Below are positions 10,362 to 18,918 of a stretch of DNA of 40,134 nt, piece by piece. A program made the translations under genes and the position numbers. The number at the start of each line of letters is the position of its first letter. The stretch's first letter is position 1. Source of the stretch: a virus; IMG/VR virus record IMGVR_UViG_3300024355_000534, positions 1-40,134 of that record; one strand, 5' to 3'. Under the pieces are notes generated by a model. That model did not search any database and was not told the origin of the DNA. It saw only the letters and a program-made list of their open reading frames with translations.

Positions 10362-12073
10362 TATGCGAAAGATAAATTGGTTAAAAGAATTGTCTTAACT
10401 AAACTATTTACCACAGCACCTTCAGATGGTCCAGTGACTACTACCTGATTGCCATTACCTCCACCACCTGAAGGAATAATAATTGGTTTTTGAGAACCAC
10501 CACCCCCACCTCCAGATGCAATAATCATTGGTCTATCAATAATATAAGATTGCCCCTGAGAATAAGAAGGATAATATGCAACCATCTGAGGTTGAATATT
10601 TTGGGAAATTGAATCTGGTGCAAGTGAAACCATAGATTCATATGCAGAACTAGATTGCATAGATGGAGGTTGAATTTTTGGAGATGTTTCTGCAGATTTA
10701 ATTGCAGATTCTTCATTTCCCGCAAAAGATGTTTTAACTTCACCAAGTTTCATTCCCACATCTGATGCTTTTCTTTCTGTAACTTTAACCGATCCACCAA
10801 ATCTAAAATAAGAAGATGCAACACCTTTGGGATTTACTGGTTTAGTTCCAGGTCCCCCAGGTCTATACTCAAAATGAACATGAGGTCCAGTAGATCTTCC
10901 AGTGCTACCTTGATTACCAATGACAGTCCCTGGTGATATTCTTTGACCTTTTTTTACATTTACTCTACTTAAATGTCCATAAAAAGTTTCAGAACCATTA
11001 TCATGTTTTACTGCAACCCAATTTCCATATCCTGCTTCAGTACCAACATCTACAACTCCTGCCTGTAGAATGGAAACTGGTGCAGTTGGATTTGGATGTG
11101 CAAAATCTGCACCATTATGCATTTTACCCCATCTCCACCCATACCCAGATGTAAAATGCTTTGATGGATCATCTCCACCTTCTGCAGTAGTTACTGCACC
11201 AACCTCTTCAGTTGAAGGTTGTTCATCAATATAAGAAGTATCTACCTCTCCAGTTGCATCTTCCATGGGAGGGGCACCATCTTCACCCATTAATGATGCA
11301 CCAAATCCACTCACAAATTTTTCAAATTTTGACACAACACTATCAAATCTCGAAACTACCTGATCAAATCCCGTAGTACTTTGAGCAGATAATTTTTGCT
11401 TTACTTCTTGTTCTTTTATTTTTTGCTCTGTTTTTTCTTTGAGAGATGTACCAGAAGTAAAATCCATTGCTCGATCTGCAGCATATCCACCTAAAAATCC
11501 ACCAGCCATACTGCCAAGAACAAAACCTAGACCTGGTACAGGTATCAGTGCCTGACCTATGGCACCACCAAGCATAGACCCCGCAAGAGATCCTCCTGCC
11601 CCTGCTGCAGCCTTCCCTATACCTTCACCCTGTTGAAGTCCAGTGGCAAAGTCCAACCCCGCAAAAACAGCATTAGCAATTCCCAATGCTCGAATTCCAC
11701 CAAGTCTAATTCTACCACCTCTTATCGATGGTTTTCCACCTGGAGTTTTAGATTTAGGAGAACTTCCAACTTTCTCACCACGTCCAGGAAAAAATCCTCT
11801 TACTAACCCACCAAGATCTAAAGCACCACTTAATAATGATCCCAAAAGGCCACCTGCATTTCCAAATGTATTAACGATATTAATATTTGCTAGTTGCCTT
11901 ATTTTTTTCTCATCTGGTAATTTTATTCTTTCAATTTCAAATTTTCTAACTTCTAAGAAGTTCATAAATTGATTAAATTCCCCTTGAGCCTTAGGAAGTG
12001 CTCGATTGGAACGATTTCCAATAGATACAATATTATTTGCTGCAGTTGCTAATGGTGATGATAGTACTGCCAT
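10361..12073 (-). CDS. Tail-associated M23 (LytM-type) peptidase protein
   Basis: 570 aa. Residues about 305-415 form an M23 metallopeptidase domain: SGYGWRWGKMHNGADFAHP carries the first zinc ligands (His and Asp), WVAVKHDNGSETFYGHLSRV follows, and GRSTGPHVHFEYRPGG has the HxH ligand, so all key residues are present. Upstream is a glycine-rich hydrophobic region (about 130-210). The C-terminus is Pro, Ser and Gly rich with two polyglycine runs. M23 domains cut peptide cross-links in peptidoglycan. In the tail this would open the cell wall during DNA entry. The stop overlaps the next ATG (TAATG). Confidence 0.8.
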   Translation of the reverse strand: MAVLSSPLATAANNIVSIGNRSNRALPKAQGEFNQFMNFLEVRKFEIERIKLPDEKKIRQLANINIVNTFGNAGGLLGSLLSGALDLGGLVRGFFPGRGEKVGSSPKSKTPGGKPSIRGGRIRLGGIRALGIANAVFAGLDFATGLQQGEGIGKAAAGAGGSLAGSMLGGAIGQALIPVPGLGFVLGSMAGGFLGGYAADRAMDFTSGTSLKEKTEQKIKEQEVKQKLSAQSTTGFDQVVSRFDSVVSKFEKFVSGFGASLMGEDGAPPMEDATGEVDTSYIDEQPSTEEVGAVTTAEGGDDPSKHFTSGYGWRWGKMHNGADFAHPNPTAPVSILQAGVVDVGTEAGYGNWVAVKHDNGSETFYGHLSRVNVKKGQRISPGTVIGNQGSTGRSTGPHVHFEYRPGGPGTKPVNPKGVASSYFRFGGSVKVTERKASDVGMKLGEVKTSFAGNEESAIKSAETSPKIQPPSMQSSSAYESMVSLAPDSISQNIQPQMVAYYPSYSQGQSYIIDRPMIIASGGGGGGSQKPIIIPSGGGGNGNQVVVTGPSEGAVVNSLVKTILLTNLSFA

Positions 12074-12074
12074 A

Positions 12075-14018
12075 TTATCCGTCCACTATATTGTATACCA
12101 TTCTAGAATACATGACAAAGAAATTATCAGGATTAGATGTAGGTAAAAATGGAACTTCAGGACCTGCATGTTGCTGGGGTGGTGGGGCAATTACTTCACC
12201 CGTAGATTGGGGTTGCTGCTGTGCTCCCATATTCATAATTTGTGGTGGCAATTGTATCATCTGAGGTGCCTGTTGTGCAGGTTGTGATATATCTTGCGAT
12301 CTTGTTTGTGTTGCTTGTGTTTGTGTAGGTGCTGCAGATACTTGAGATTGTTGTGTTGGAGATGTAGCAACTGTTGGTGATTTTAATGATTTTGAATAAG
12401 ATCTTTGAATATCACTCAAAGATTTTACAGATTGTCCATAATAACTTTTACCACTTAAAGTTGGAAATGAAGCCCATACTGGGGCCAACTTATTAACAAC
12501 ATTTGCAGATAATCCTTCTTTAGATAATAATTCTGGAGTAACTCCTTTTTCATAAGCTAACCATAAAGCAGCTTCATCTTGTTTTTGTGGAGTGAATGGT
12601 TCATTTGGTTTCAATACTCCTTTATTGACAAGATCTTGTAAAGTATTAGGCATAAATTGATATCTTCCAGTAGCCCCACTCCATTTATGTTTACTTCCAG
12701 GTTTTCCAAAAGTATTTCCAAGATCAATAACATCTTTGACAGTCAATTTACCTTGTTCTAAATCTTTATTTACTTCACCTCCAGATACTGTTCCATAACT
12801 TCCTTGAGTTCCTTCAGCAAAAGATATAGCATCTAACATAGCTTTTTGCTCTGGTGTTCCAGACATAGCTCCTGGACCACCAGAACCCGGTGGAGGTTCC
12901 CGACTAGGTGCTGCACCTCCTCCTCCACCACCAGATGTTGTAGAACCCTTTTTTTCACTCTTACTGATTAAATTTTCTACTGCATTTGAAAATCTATCTA
13001 TTATTGCAGATAAACTATCAATCATATTTGAAGGAAGCATTCCAGTAGAAGGAACTGCCTGAGCCTCTGAAAGTTTTCTTTCTTGGAATTCTTTTGCAGC
13101 AAACATTCCCGTAGCACCTAATCCAAGTCCACCTAAACCTATAGCACCCATTCTTAAAAGAGATGATCCCCTTCCCCTACCCACATTTCTTACAGAAGGT
13201 CCTGCAGATTGCTTCAATCTTCCACCGGGAACTCCAACATCAATATTCAATCCACCTGCATTAGGATTTGCTCTAGGTAAATTGGAAAGTTGATTTACAA
13301 TTTTTATAATTGTTTGACGAAGTACTTTTGCAATATCAAAACTATTTTGAAATAACTTACGAAGTGCTTTTAAATTATCTTCTACTTTTTTTATATTTTT
13401 TACGTTACCAAAGAAATTAACAAACCCTATAGCATTTCTATAAAGATCTAAAAACTTTCCTAAAATAGTAGAAGGTTTAGTATCATCTATGCCCTTTATT
13501 TTTTGTTGATAATCTTTTGAAAAATTACTTATAGTATTTGAAAGTACTTGTTGAGATTGTGCCTGAATATTTTGAACTACTTGCTGTATTTGTGTAACAG
13601 GTGTTACTGATTGTACGGGAGTCTTCGAAACATTATCCTGTAAACTAGAAATAGTTTTTGACAAATCTTTTTTAAGATTGTCTATGGTAGATTGAGTGTT
13701 TGAGATATTTTTATATAATTCATCTCTTAGAGAATTTATTTTTTTATCTACATCACTTAATATAAAATTTGTAGTATTTTTTATTGAATTATCTACATTA
13801 TTAACAATATTATTGGAAATACTACTAACCAGATTATTAATATCAGGTCTGACAGGAGATACTGGTTCTCTAGAAAAACCTACAATCTTATTTGCAGCAG
13901 ATCCTACCACAGAAGATCCCAGAGGAGCAGTTTCACCAGTAAAAAATTTTTGAAATGCTTCTGGGTTTCTTTTCTGTTGCCCTATTATTTTTTGTGGACT
14001 TAGGACACTACTGACCAT
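12075..14018 (-). CDS. Tail protein with lysozyme-like (muramidase) domain
   Basis: 647 aa. The N-terminal 220 residues are helical and coiled-coil-like (Asn, Lys and Gln rich). A hydrophobic glycine stretch lies near residue 290, followed by a Gly/Pro linker. Residues about 393-505 resemble a lysozyme or transglycosylase fold: ISFAEGTQGSYG with a candidate catalytic Glu, then GATGRYQFMPNTLQDL, a pattern found in phage muramidases. The C-terminus is Gln and Pro rich. It lies directly upstream of the M23 gene (stop and ATG separated by one base). The two probably cut the glycan and peptide parts of the wall respectively (inference). The size and helical N-terminus would also fit a tape-measure or hub role. 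Confidence 0.75.
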   Translation of the reverse strand: MVSSVLSPQKIIGQQKRNPEAFQKFFTGETAPLGSSVVGSAANKIVGFSREPVSPVRPDINNLVSSISNNIVNNVDNSIKNTTNFILSDVDKKINSLRDELYKNISNTQSTIDNLKKDLSKTISSLQDNVSKTPVQSVTPVTQIQQVVQNIQAQSQQVLSNTISNFSKDYQQKIKGIDDTKPSTILGKFLDLYRNAIGFVNFFGNVKNIKKVEDNLKALRKLFQNSFDIAKVLRQTIIKIVNQLSNLPRANPNAGGLNIDVGVPGGRLKQSAGPSVRNVGRGRGSSLLRMGAIGLGGLGLGATGMFAAKEFQERKLSEAQAVPSTGMLPSNMIDSLSAIIDRFSNAVENLISKSEKKGSTTSGGGGGGAAPSREPPPGSGGPGAMSGTPEQKAMLDAISFAEGTQGSYGTVSGGEVNKDLEQGKLTVKDVIDLGNTFGKPGSKHKWSGATGRYQFMPNTLQDLVNKGVLKPNEPFTPQKQDEAALWLAYEKGVTPELLSKEGLSANVVNKLAPVWASFPTLSGKSYYGQSVKSLSDIQRSYSKSLKSPTVATSPTQQSQVSAAPTQTQATQTRSQDISQPAQQAPQMIQLPPQIMNMGAQQQPQSTGEVIAPPPQQHAGPEVPFLPTSNPDNFFVMYSRMVYNIVDG

Positions 14019-14187
14019 TTTGCTGCTGTTTTAATTTTTCTTCTTCAATATGCTGCTGTAGTAATGCTAAATAGATTTCCCTCTCATATGGAATCATATT
14101 TTCCACCTCAGTCAAAGAGTATTTATGATACTGCATGAGTGCAAAATTAATTCGATAATAACTCTCCAACTCCATATACGACATCAT
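14008..14187 (-). CDS. Small conserved baseplate-region protein, 59 aa
   Basis: I start it at ATG 14187, which overlaps the gp26 stop (TGATG); a TTG one codon earlier is also possible. The protein is helical: YYRINFALMQYHKYSLTEVE, then a C-terminal charged helix ending in Lys and Gln. It overlaps the next gene by 11 nt, so it is translationally linked on both sides. Position after gp26 suggests a small chaperone or hub-assembly factor (T4 gp51-like role), but no clear sequence match can be claimed. Confidence 0.7.
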   Translation of the reverse strand: MMSYMELESYYRINFALMQYHKYSLTEVENMIPYEREIYLALLQQHIEEEKLKQQQNGQ

Positions 14188-14915
14188 CAACCGAAAAAAC
14201 TTGTCAATCCCTCCAACTTAACAGTATTTTCAACTTTAGTTTTTGGATTAATGACTGTTATAGTATGAGATAAAACAGGCATAGTTTCAAAGAATTTTTC
14301 AATTTCTTTGAATTGTTGAGTATTCATACTATCAATAAATTCAAAAAGTTCTTTTTTAGTGCAGTCTGATGCACTCCAAGAATCTTCTGAATTGAAAATA
14401 ATATCAATACATGAAGCAATAATATCAAATGATTTTTCAATGTTTGAAGAACTTTGCTCTGAAGTAAAATCGAAATTGTTTTTAATGAATTGCTCTAAAG
14501 ATGGATACTTCATTCTAAGAACTAGGTTATCATCTAGTTTAATATCTTTAGAATGTTCTGGAGATTTCTCCACCTTTATTTCATCAATGTATATTGTTAC
14601 TGGAACTTGAGTTTCTCCATCATCACTACAAGTTATTATTAGATCTAAAGATTCACCTACAGATTTTCCTCTAACATTTAAGAAAATATATTCAATGTCA
14701 AAGGTAGGAAGTTCTTCTACTTTAATACCTTTAGTAATAATACATTCTTTTAAAATTTGTTTTATAGCATTAGTAATTTGTTTATTATCTCTACTTTCTA
14801 ATGCAAGAAGTAATATTTTTTCTTCTTTAACTAAAAATGGTCTATATTTAATTGTTTTTTCAGTTGATGGCAAAATCAACTCAAATATTGGAGTACTAAT
14901 CTTAGGTAATGGCAT
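14187..14915 (-). CDS. gp26: Baseplate hub protein gp26-like
   Basis: 242 aa. The N-terminus PLPKISTPIFELILPSTEKT followed by IKYRPFLVKEEKILLLALES is the signature of the T4 baseplate family (Pfam T4_baseplate, gp26). Further blocks are FDIEYIFLNVRGKSVGE and YPSLEQFIKNNFD. In T4, gp26 is needed for central hub assembly. It is the first gene after the AATAAATA box at 14938-14945, so it probably leads a late transcript through the hub genes. It ends in an overlap with the 59-aa gene. Confidence 0.85.
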   Translation of the reverse strand: MPLPKISTPIFELILPSTEKTIKYRPFLVKEEKILLLALESRDNKQITNAIKQILKECIITKGIKVEELPTFDIEYIFLNVRGKSVGESLDLIITCSDDGETQVPVTIYIDEIKVEKSPEHSKDIKLDDNLVLRMKYPSLEQFIKNNFDFTSEQSSSNIEKSFDIIASCIDIIFNSEDSWSASDCTKKELFEFIDSMNTQQFKEIEKFFETMPVLSHTITVINPKTKVENTVKLEGLTSFFG

Positions 14916-14937
14916 ACTTTACAATAATAAGTAATGA

Positions 14938-14945
14938 TATTTATT
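14938..14945 (-). promoter_or_regulatory. Late promoter box AATAAATA for the gp26 operon
   Basis: AATAAATA on the minus strand fits the cyanophage version of the T4 late promoter (NATAAATA). It lies 23 nt upstream of the gp26 ATG and just after the gp54 stop at 14954. Activity is inferred from position and motif. Confidence 0.55.
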
Positions 14946-14953
14946 TCTTTTAT

Positions 14954-15724
14954 TCAAAGTAAATCGTCAGTTCCTTTATTGTATTCGATAACATATCTAT
15001 TGTAATCGAAAGTAACTGTTGTTTTTGTGATTGTACTTCCTTCATATGTAACTGGAATAGCAGTAATATTTGTAGGGAAAGCTTCAATCATTCTATAAGT
15101 TAATGATGGAACATTGCCAAGTTGATTAGAAACATTAGTAAGATTTCCTGGATTTTTTAAAAAGTTTCTTTCAAATTTTACTATAGATATAGTTCTTTTA
15201 TATGTGTTTGGATATCTAAATCTGAAAAAATCTGTTCTATCTTTTGCATCACCTTGACCACTTCGAGTTCCAGGATAAACACCATTTTTACCATAAATTG
15301 GATTGATATAATTCATCCATTCTTCAAATAATCTCAACATTCTATAGTCTTTATCAACATAAAAAGTCATGGTAAATGGAGCATAAACTCTTCTATTTGG
15401 AAACCTTTCCAAAACTCCCTGACGACTTCCTATTTCTTCAATGGTATCAAAAGTTGCACCAGGTAATGCAGCATCAGAACAATAAAAATTATAGTACTCA
15501 TTTATTTCTGCATTATCAGTCAATCCAACTTGATTTAAATATTGACTTAAAAAGTCTCCAGCATTTGTCAAGTGTAAAGCAACTTTAAATTGACTTGTTA
15601 CCGATAATGCACCAAAAATTTCTAATGCACCTGGAAGATTAACACTACCATCAGTTCTTCCAGTAGTTTGCTTTATGTATAATGGTCCTATATCTGGTTT
15701 ACCTTTGCCTTGCTCCTGAGCCAT
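14954..15724 (-). CDS. gp54: Baseplate tail-tube initiator gp54-like
   Basis: 256 aa. The blocks FTMTFYVDKDYRMLRLFEEW, MNYINPIYGKNG, FFRFRYPNTYKRTISIVKFE and the C-terminal YRMIEAFPTNITAIPVTYEG then TVTFDYNRYVIEY match the T4 gp19/gp54 tail-tube fold (Pfam Phage_T4_gp19). A position next to gp26, and opposite gp48 across the divergent promoter region, favours gp54 (tube initiator on the baseplate) over the main tube protein gp19, which normally follows the sheath gene. It is the first gene of the minus-strand operon leaving the 15725-15827 intergenic region. Confidence 0.75.
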   Translation of the reverse strand: MAQEQGKGKPDIGPLYIKQTTGRTDGSVNLPGALEIFGALSVTSQFKVALHLTNAGDFLSQYLNQVGLTDNAEINEYYNFYCSDAALPGATFDTIEEIGSRQGVLERFPNRRVYAPFTMTFYVDKDYRMLRLFEEWMNYINPIYGKNGVYPGTRSGQGDAKDRTDFFRFRYPNTYKRTISIVKFERNFLKNPGNLTNVSNQLGNVPSLTYRMIEAFPTNITAIPVTYEGSTITKTTVTFDYNRYVIEYNKGTDDLL

Positions 15725-15725
15725 C

Positions 15726-15804
15726 TATAAATACAATAAACCTTTTTAGTATTTATGGTGCATAAGGAAGATCGGTCATATTTTTAAAAAGTTAGATATA
15801 AATA
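15726..15804 (+). promoter_or_regulatory. Two plus-strand late promoter boxes TATAAATA
   Basis: Exact T4 late boxes TATAAATA occur at 15726-15733 and 15797-15804 on the plus strand. The second lies 24 nt upstream of the homing endonuclease ATG (15828), and a GGGAGAT ribosome-binding site precedes that start. They probably drive the plus-strand operon from the endonuclease gene through gp53. The minus-strand box at 15750 lies between them, so this 103-nt region is a compact divergent late promoter. Confidence 0.6.
15750..15757 (-). promoter_or_regulatory. Late promoter box CATAAATA for gp54
   Basis: CATAAATA on the minus strand, 26 nt upstream of the gp54-like ATG, in the divergent region between the two structural operons. 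It matches the T4-type late box at 7 of 8 positions. Confidence 0.5.
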
Positions 15805-15827
15805 TAAGGGAGATCCTACACAACAAT

Positions 15828-16487
15828 ATGTTTGTTTATCAAATAGTCAATAAAATCAATAATAAAAAATATATTGGCATAACATCTAGATCATTGAATA
15901 AAAGATTTAATGAACATAAAAAACAATTAAATTGTGGGATAGCATCAGCACTGGTAAAATACGGAGAAGAAAATTTTTATATAGAAAAACTAGAAGAATG
16001 TAAAAATTGGGAAGACTTGTTGGAAAAAGAAAAATTATGGATTAATAAAATAAATCCAGAATATAATAAAACTTTAGGTGGAGAAGGATTATTAGGATTT
16101 AAACATTCAAAAGAAACTAAAGAAAAAATAAGTTTAAAAAATAAAGGAAAACCTACTCCAGATCCAAATGGTGAAAGATTAAAAGAATATAGAGAATTAC
16201 ATGGAAATTTTTGGGTTGGAAAAAAACATACGGAAGAATATAAAAAATTAAAATCTATAGATAGATTAAATTACTATAAAACAGAAAAAGGAATAAAACA
16301 AAAAGAACAAATATCAAAAACTTTAAAAGAAAAAGGAATAAAACCTCCCAATAATACTTTAGGAATAACAAAAGGGACATCCTGGTGGAATAATGGAAAA
16401 ATTAATAAAAGATCAGTCGAAAGTCCAGGAGATGATTTTATGCCAGGAAGAATAAAAGGTAAATGGAAATGGAATAAAAAGAAATGA
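15828..16487 (+). CDS. GIY-YIG homing endonuclease
   Basis: 219 aa. The N-terminal domain (1-90) has the GIY-YIG layout: MFVYQIVNKINNKKYIGIT, where VYQ replaces GIY but YIG is intact, then RSLNKRFNEHKK with the catalytic Arg region, LLEKEKLWI with Glu, and PEYNKTLGGEG with Asn. NUMOD3-like DNA-binding repeats follow (GFKHSKETKEKISLKNKGKP). The Lys-rich, AT-rich coding differs from the neighbours and suggests independent mobility. The stop overlaps the gp4 ATG (ATGA), so insertion left the operon readable. These enzymes cut an unmarked allele and copy themselves in by repair; its target is probably near gene 4 or gp54. Confidence 0.85.
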   Translation: MFVYQIVNKINNKKYIGITSRSLNKRFNEHKKQLNCGIASALVKYGEENFYIEKLEECKNWEDLLEKEKLWINKINPEYNKTLGGEGLLGFKHSKETKEKISLKNKGKPTPDPNGERLKEYRELHGNFWVGKKHTEEYKKLKSIDRLNYYKTEKGIKQKEQISKTLKEKGIKPPNNTLGITKGTSWWNNGKINKRSVESPGDDFMPGRIKGKWKWNKKK

Positions 16488-16930
16488 AAAATTATATTCA
16501 AGGAAGATATTCACCAAAACTACCAGAAAAATATAATGGAAATCCATGTGAAATATATTATAGAAGTTCATATGAACTCAAAATGTTTCAATATTGTGAT
16601 TTAAATGAAAATATAATTTATTGGGAAAGTGAAGAAAAAATCATTCATTATCTTGATCCAATTACTGGAAAATATAAAAGATACTTTCCAGATATATTCA
16701 TCAAATATAAAGATAAAACTGGAAATATAAGAAAAGCACTTATTGAAATAAAACCAGCTAAAGATTTAATAGAACCTGAAAAAAATCCAAAAAGAAAAAC
16801 CAAATCATGGGTATATAAAGTTCAAACGTGGGTGAGGAACAATGCAAAATGGGAAGCAGCTAAAAAAACATGTGAGCAAAATGGTTGGGAATTTCGTGTA
16901 TTTACTGAAAAAGAATTAGGAATAAAATAA
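16484..16930 (+). CDS. gp4: Head completion protein gp4-like
   Basis: 148 aa, close to T4 gp4 (also called gp50/65). The order YYRSSYELKMFQYCDLNENI, then YWESEEKIIHY, YKRYFPDIFIKYKDKTG and ALIEIKPAKD corresponds to the TnsA-like nuclease core seen in this family (E in SYEL, D in FPD, ExK in IEIKP). In T4 the protein finishes the filled head before tail joining. The start overlaps the endonuclease stop and the stop overlaps the next ATG, so translation is chained. Confidence 0.85.
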   Translation: MKNYIQGRYSPKLPEKYNGNPCEIYYRSSYELKMFQYCDLNENIIYWESEEKIIHYLDPITGKYKRYFPDIFIKYKDKTGNIRKALIEIKPAKDLIEPEKNPKRKTKSWVYKVQTWVRNNAKWEAAKKTCEQNGWEFRVFTEKELGIK

Positions 16931-17445
16931 TGATCTCAGAAGATATAACAAAAAGAACTGGTGGAAAATATCAAAGTGGAAATTGGTGGACCAATGCACT
17001 TATGAATGAATTGAGTTCATATCAAAAAAAGAATATAAATGAGTTAGATACCTATTTTATATCACCGGGAGATCTAGTATTCTTCTTATATTCTGCACAA
17101 TATCCACAAAAATATCAATTCTGGGATCAACATCCATTAGTCTATGTGATTGAAGTAAATCCAAGAAAAGGTTTATTTTTAGGATCAAATGTTCACTACT
17201 TAAGTCCAGCATACAGAGGTGCTGTCACTAAATCTTATCTAAATAAAAAAGGAACTGTAAATGCACCCAGAAAAACATTAAAGAATTACCTTTTTGGTAA
17301 TGTAGTTACTGATTTCTATAAAGTTCCCGAAGAAGATTGGGAGGGTGTTTCATTATTACCAACTGAAAGTTTTGTTGATAAAAAAGGACAAAAAGTTCCC
17401 AAATATAAAGTTTGGGATTATCCAGATTCACTTTCTTCCCCATAA
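16930..17445 (+). CDS. Conserved cyanophage virion-region protein, unknown
   Basis: 171 aa. I recognise the pattern from T4-like cyanophages but not a named T4 counterpart. It begins with a polar segment (GGKYQSGNWWTNALMNELSS). A compact aromatic-rich domain follows (FISPGDLVFFLYSAQYPQKY, HPLVYVIEVNPRKGLFLGSN, SPAYRGAVTKSYL). It ends with VPKYKVWDYPDSL. No catalytic motif is evident. It is wedged between gp4 and gp48 with overlapping start and stop codons, so a role in head completion or tail-baseplate assembly is likely by context. Confidence 0.75.
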   Translation: MISEDITKRTGGKYQSGNWWTNALMNELSSYQKKNINELDTYFISPGDLVFFLYSAQYPQKYQFWDQHPLVYVIEVNPRKGLFLGSNVHYLSPAYRGAVTKSYLNKKGTVNAPRKTLKNYLFGNVVTDFYKVPEEDWEGVSLLPTESFVDKKGQKVPKYKVWDYPDSLSSP

Positions 17446-18917
17446 TGGCATATCAATATCTAAATGACAATCGATATAGATGTGAAACATGTGGTCCACT
17501 TGGACTTCAACTTGCATTGCAATATGACCCCAAAACTGGAGACTATAGGTTAGTAGAAAAAAATCTATTGGGAACTGGGTCAGCAGTATTCTATCAGAAT
17601 GGTGTATGGTACTCTGATGCAATAAGAGATCCAAAATTATTTGAGGATGGGGATCCAAATAAACCAACAGCATTATCTAGACAACTAAGTGAAAATCTTA
17701 GAAAAGAAGTGTATTCTGCATATCAAGCTTATGGTGGACAAAATAAAGGAAATAAAGTAAACAACTCTGCATTACCACAAAATCAAAAAGCAGATCCTGG
17801 AGTAACAAATGCATATCCTGGAACTTCACCTACAGTCCCAGGTCCACTTTCTGCTCCACCTGGACAAGGAAATTTATTAGATCCAGGATTGTCTATAGAT
17901 GTTACAGAATATTTTGGTGGTGATAATTTAAAAACTATAGTAAAAGATAAAGCAAATTTATTATATCCATTAGATATTTTAAAGACACAACAAGATACAC
18001 TTCAAATCACACAATTTACATATAAAGCACCAAGGGGTGAAACATTTTTAACTAATAAACCAATAGATACTTTAACTCAAGGAGTTCAAAGGAATTCTGC
18101 GTTAAGAGATCTAATTGGTACTGTAGTATTACCAATACCAAATAATGCTATGGATAGTAATAACGTGAGTTGGGGTTCTGATCATATGAACAATCTTACT
18201 GCTGCAGTTACTGCTTCATATATTCAAAATCCAGGTGCAGCTTTAACTGGAACAATGGCAGCACAAATTCCACAACTTGCCGGATTACCAATTCCACCTG
18301 CAGCACTAGCACAAATAGGTGCCATTATGGGTGCAGGTGGACTTCAAGCATTAAATAATCCTCAAGCAAAAACTGCATTATTATCATTATTATTAAACCA
18401 AGCAAACTTCCAAGTTTCTCCAGAGAGTATTCTTGCAAGAGGATTTGGTGTTATTCCAAACTCAAATCTTGAATTATTATTCAATAGTCCAACTATAAGA
18501 CAATTTTCGTTTGCTTATAGATTAAGTCCAAGAAGTGAAGAGGAATCTAGGAATGTTAGAAAAATTATTAGATTTTTCAAGCAAGGAATGGCACCTAGAA
18601 AAATAACATCTCAAGCAGGAGGAAACTCCCTTTTACTAGGAACTCCAAATGTATTTAAATTACAATATAAAACTGTTGGAGATCAAGAAATTGAAGGTAT
18701 GAATAAATTTAAAATATGTGCTTTAGTAGGATACTCAGTAAATTATAGTCCAGATGGACAATGGGCAGCATATGATAAAGGACAACCAGTGTCTGTAACT
18801 ATGAACATGCAGTTTGAAGAGTTGGAACCAATTTACAATACCGATTATCAAGAAAGTGGACCACTGATCACCAGTGGAGATCAATCAAAAGTAGGTCCAA
18901 ACGACGTAGGATACTGA
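17445..18917 (+). CDS. gp48: Baseplate tail-tube cap gp48-like
   Basis: 490 aa from ATG 17445, which overlaps the upstream stop (TAATG); an earlier in-frame start at 17412 lies inside the previous gene. The N-terminus YRCETCGPLGLQLALQYDPK is followed by a Pro/Gly linker (about 105-140). The C-terminal third holds FGVIPNSNLELLFNSPTIRQ, FSFAYRLSPRSEEESRNVRK, and FKICALVGYSVNYSPDGQWA with MNMQFEELEP, the tube-like domain of gp48. In T4 gp48 caps the hub and starts tube growth together with gp54, encoded here on the other strand about 1.7 kb away. Confidence 0.8.
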   Translation: MAYQYLNDNRYRCETCGPLGLQLALQYDPKTGDYRLVEKNLLGTGSAVFYQNGVWYSDAIRDPKLFEDGDPNKPTALSRQLSENLRKEVYSAYQAYGGQNKGNKVNNSALPQNQKADPGVTNAYPGTSPTVPGPLSAPPGQGNLLDPGLSIDVTEYFGGDNLKTIVKDKANLLYPLDILKTQQDTLQITQFTYKAPRGETFLTNKPIDTLTQGVQRNSALRDLIGTVVLPIPNNAMDSNNVSWGSDHMNNLTAAVTASYIQNPGAALTGTMAAQIPQLAGLPIPPAALAQIGAIMGAGGLQALNNPQAKTALLSLLLNQANFQVSPESILARGFGVIPNSNLELLFNSPTIRQFSFAYRLSPRSEEESRNVRKIIRFFKQGMAPRKITSQAGGNSLLLGTPNVFKLQYKTVGDQEIEGMNKFKICALVGYSVNYSPDGQWAAYDKGQPVSVTMNMQFEELEPIYNTDYQESGPLITSGDQSKVGPNDVGY

Positions 18918-18918
18918 T

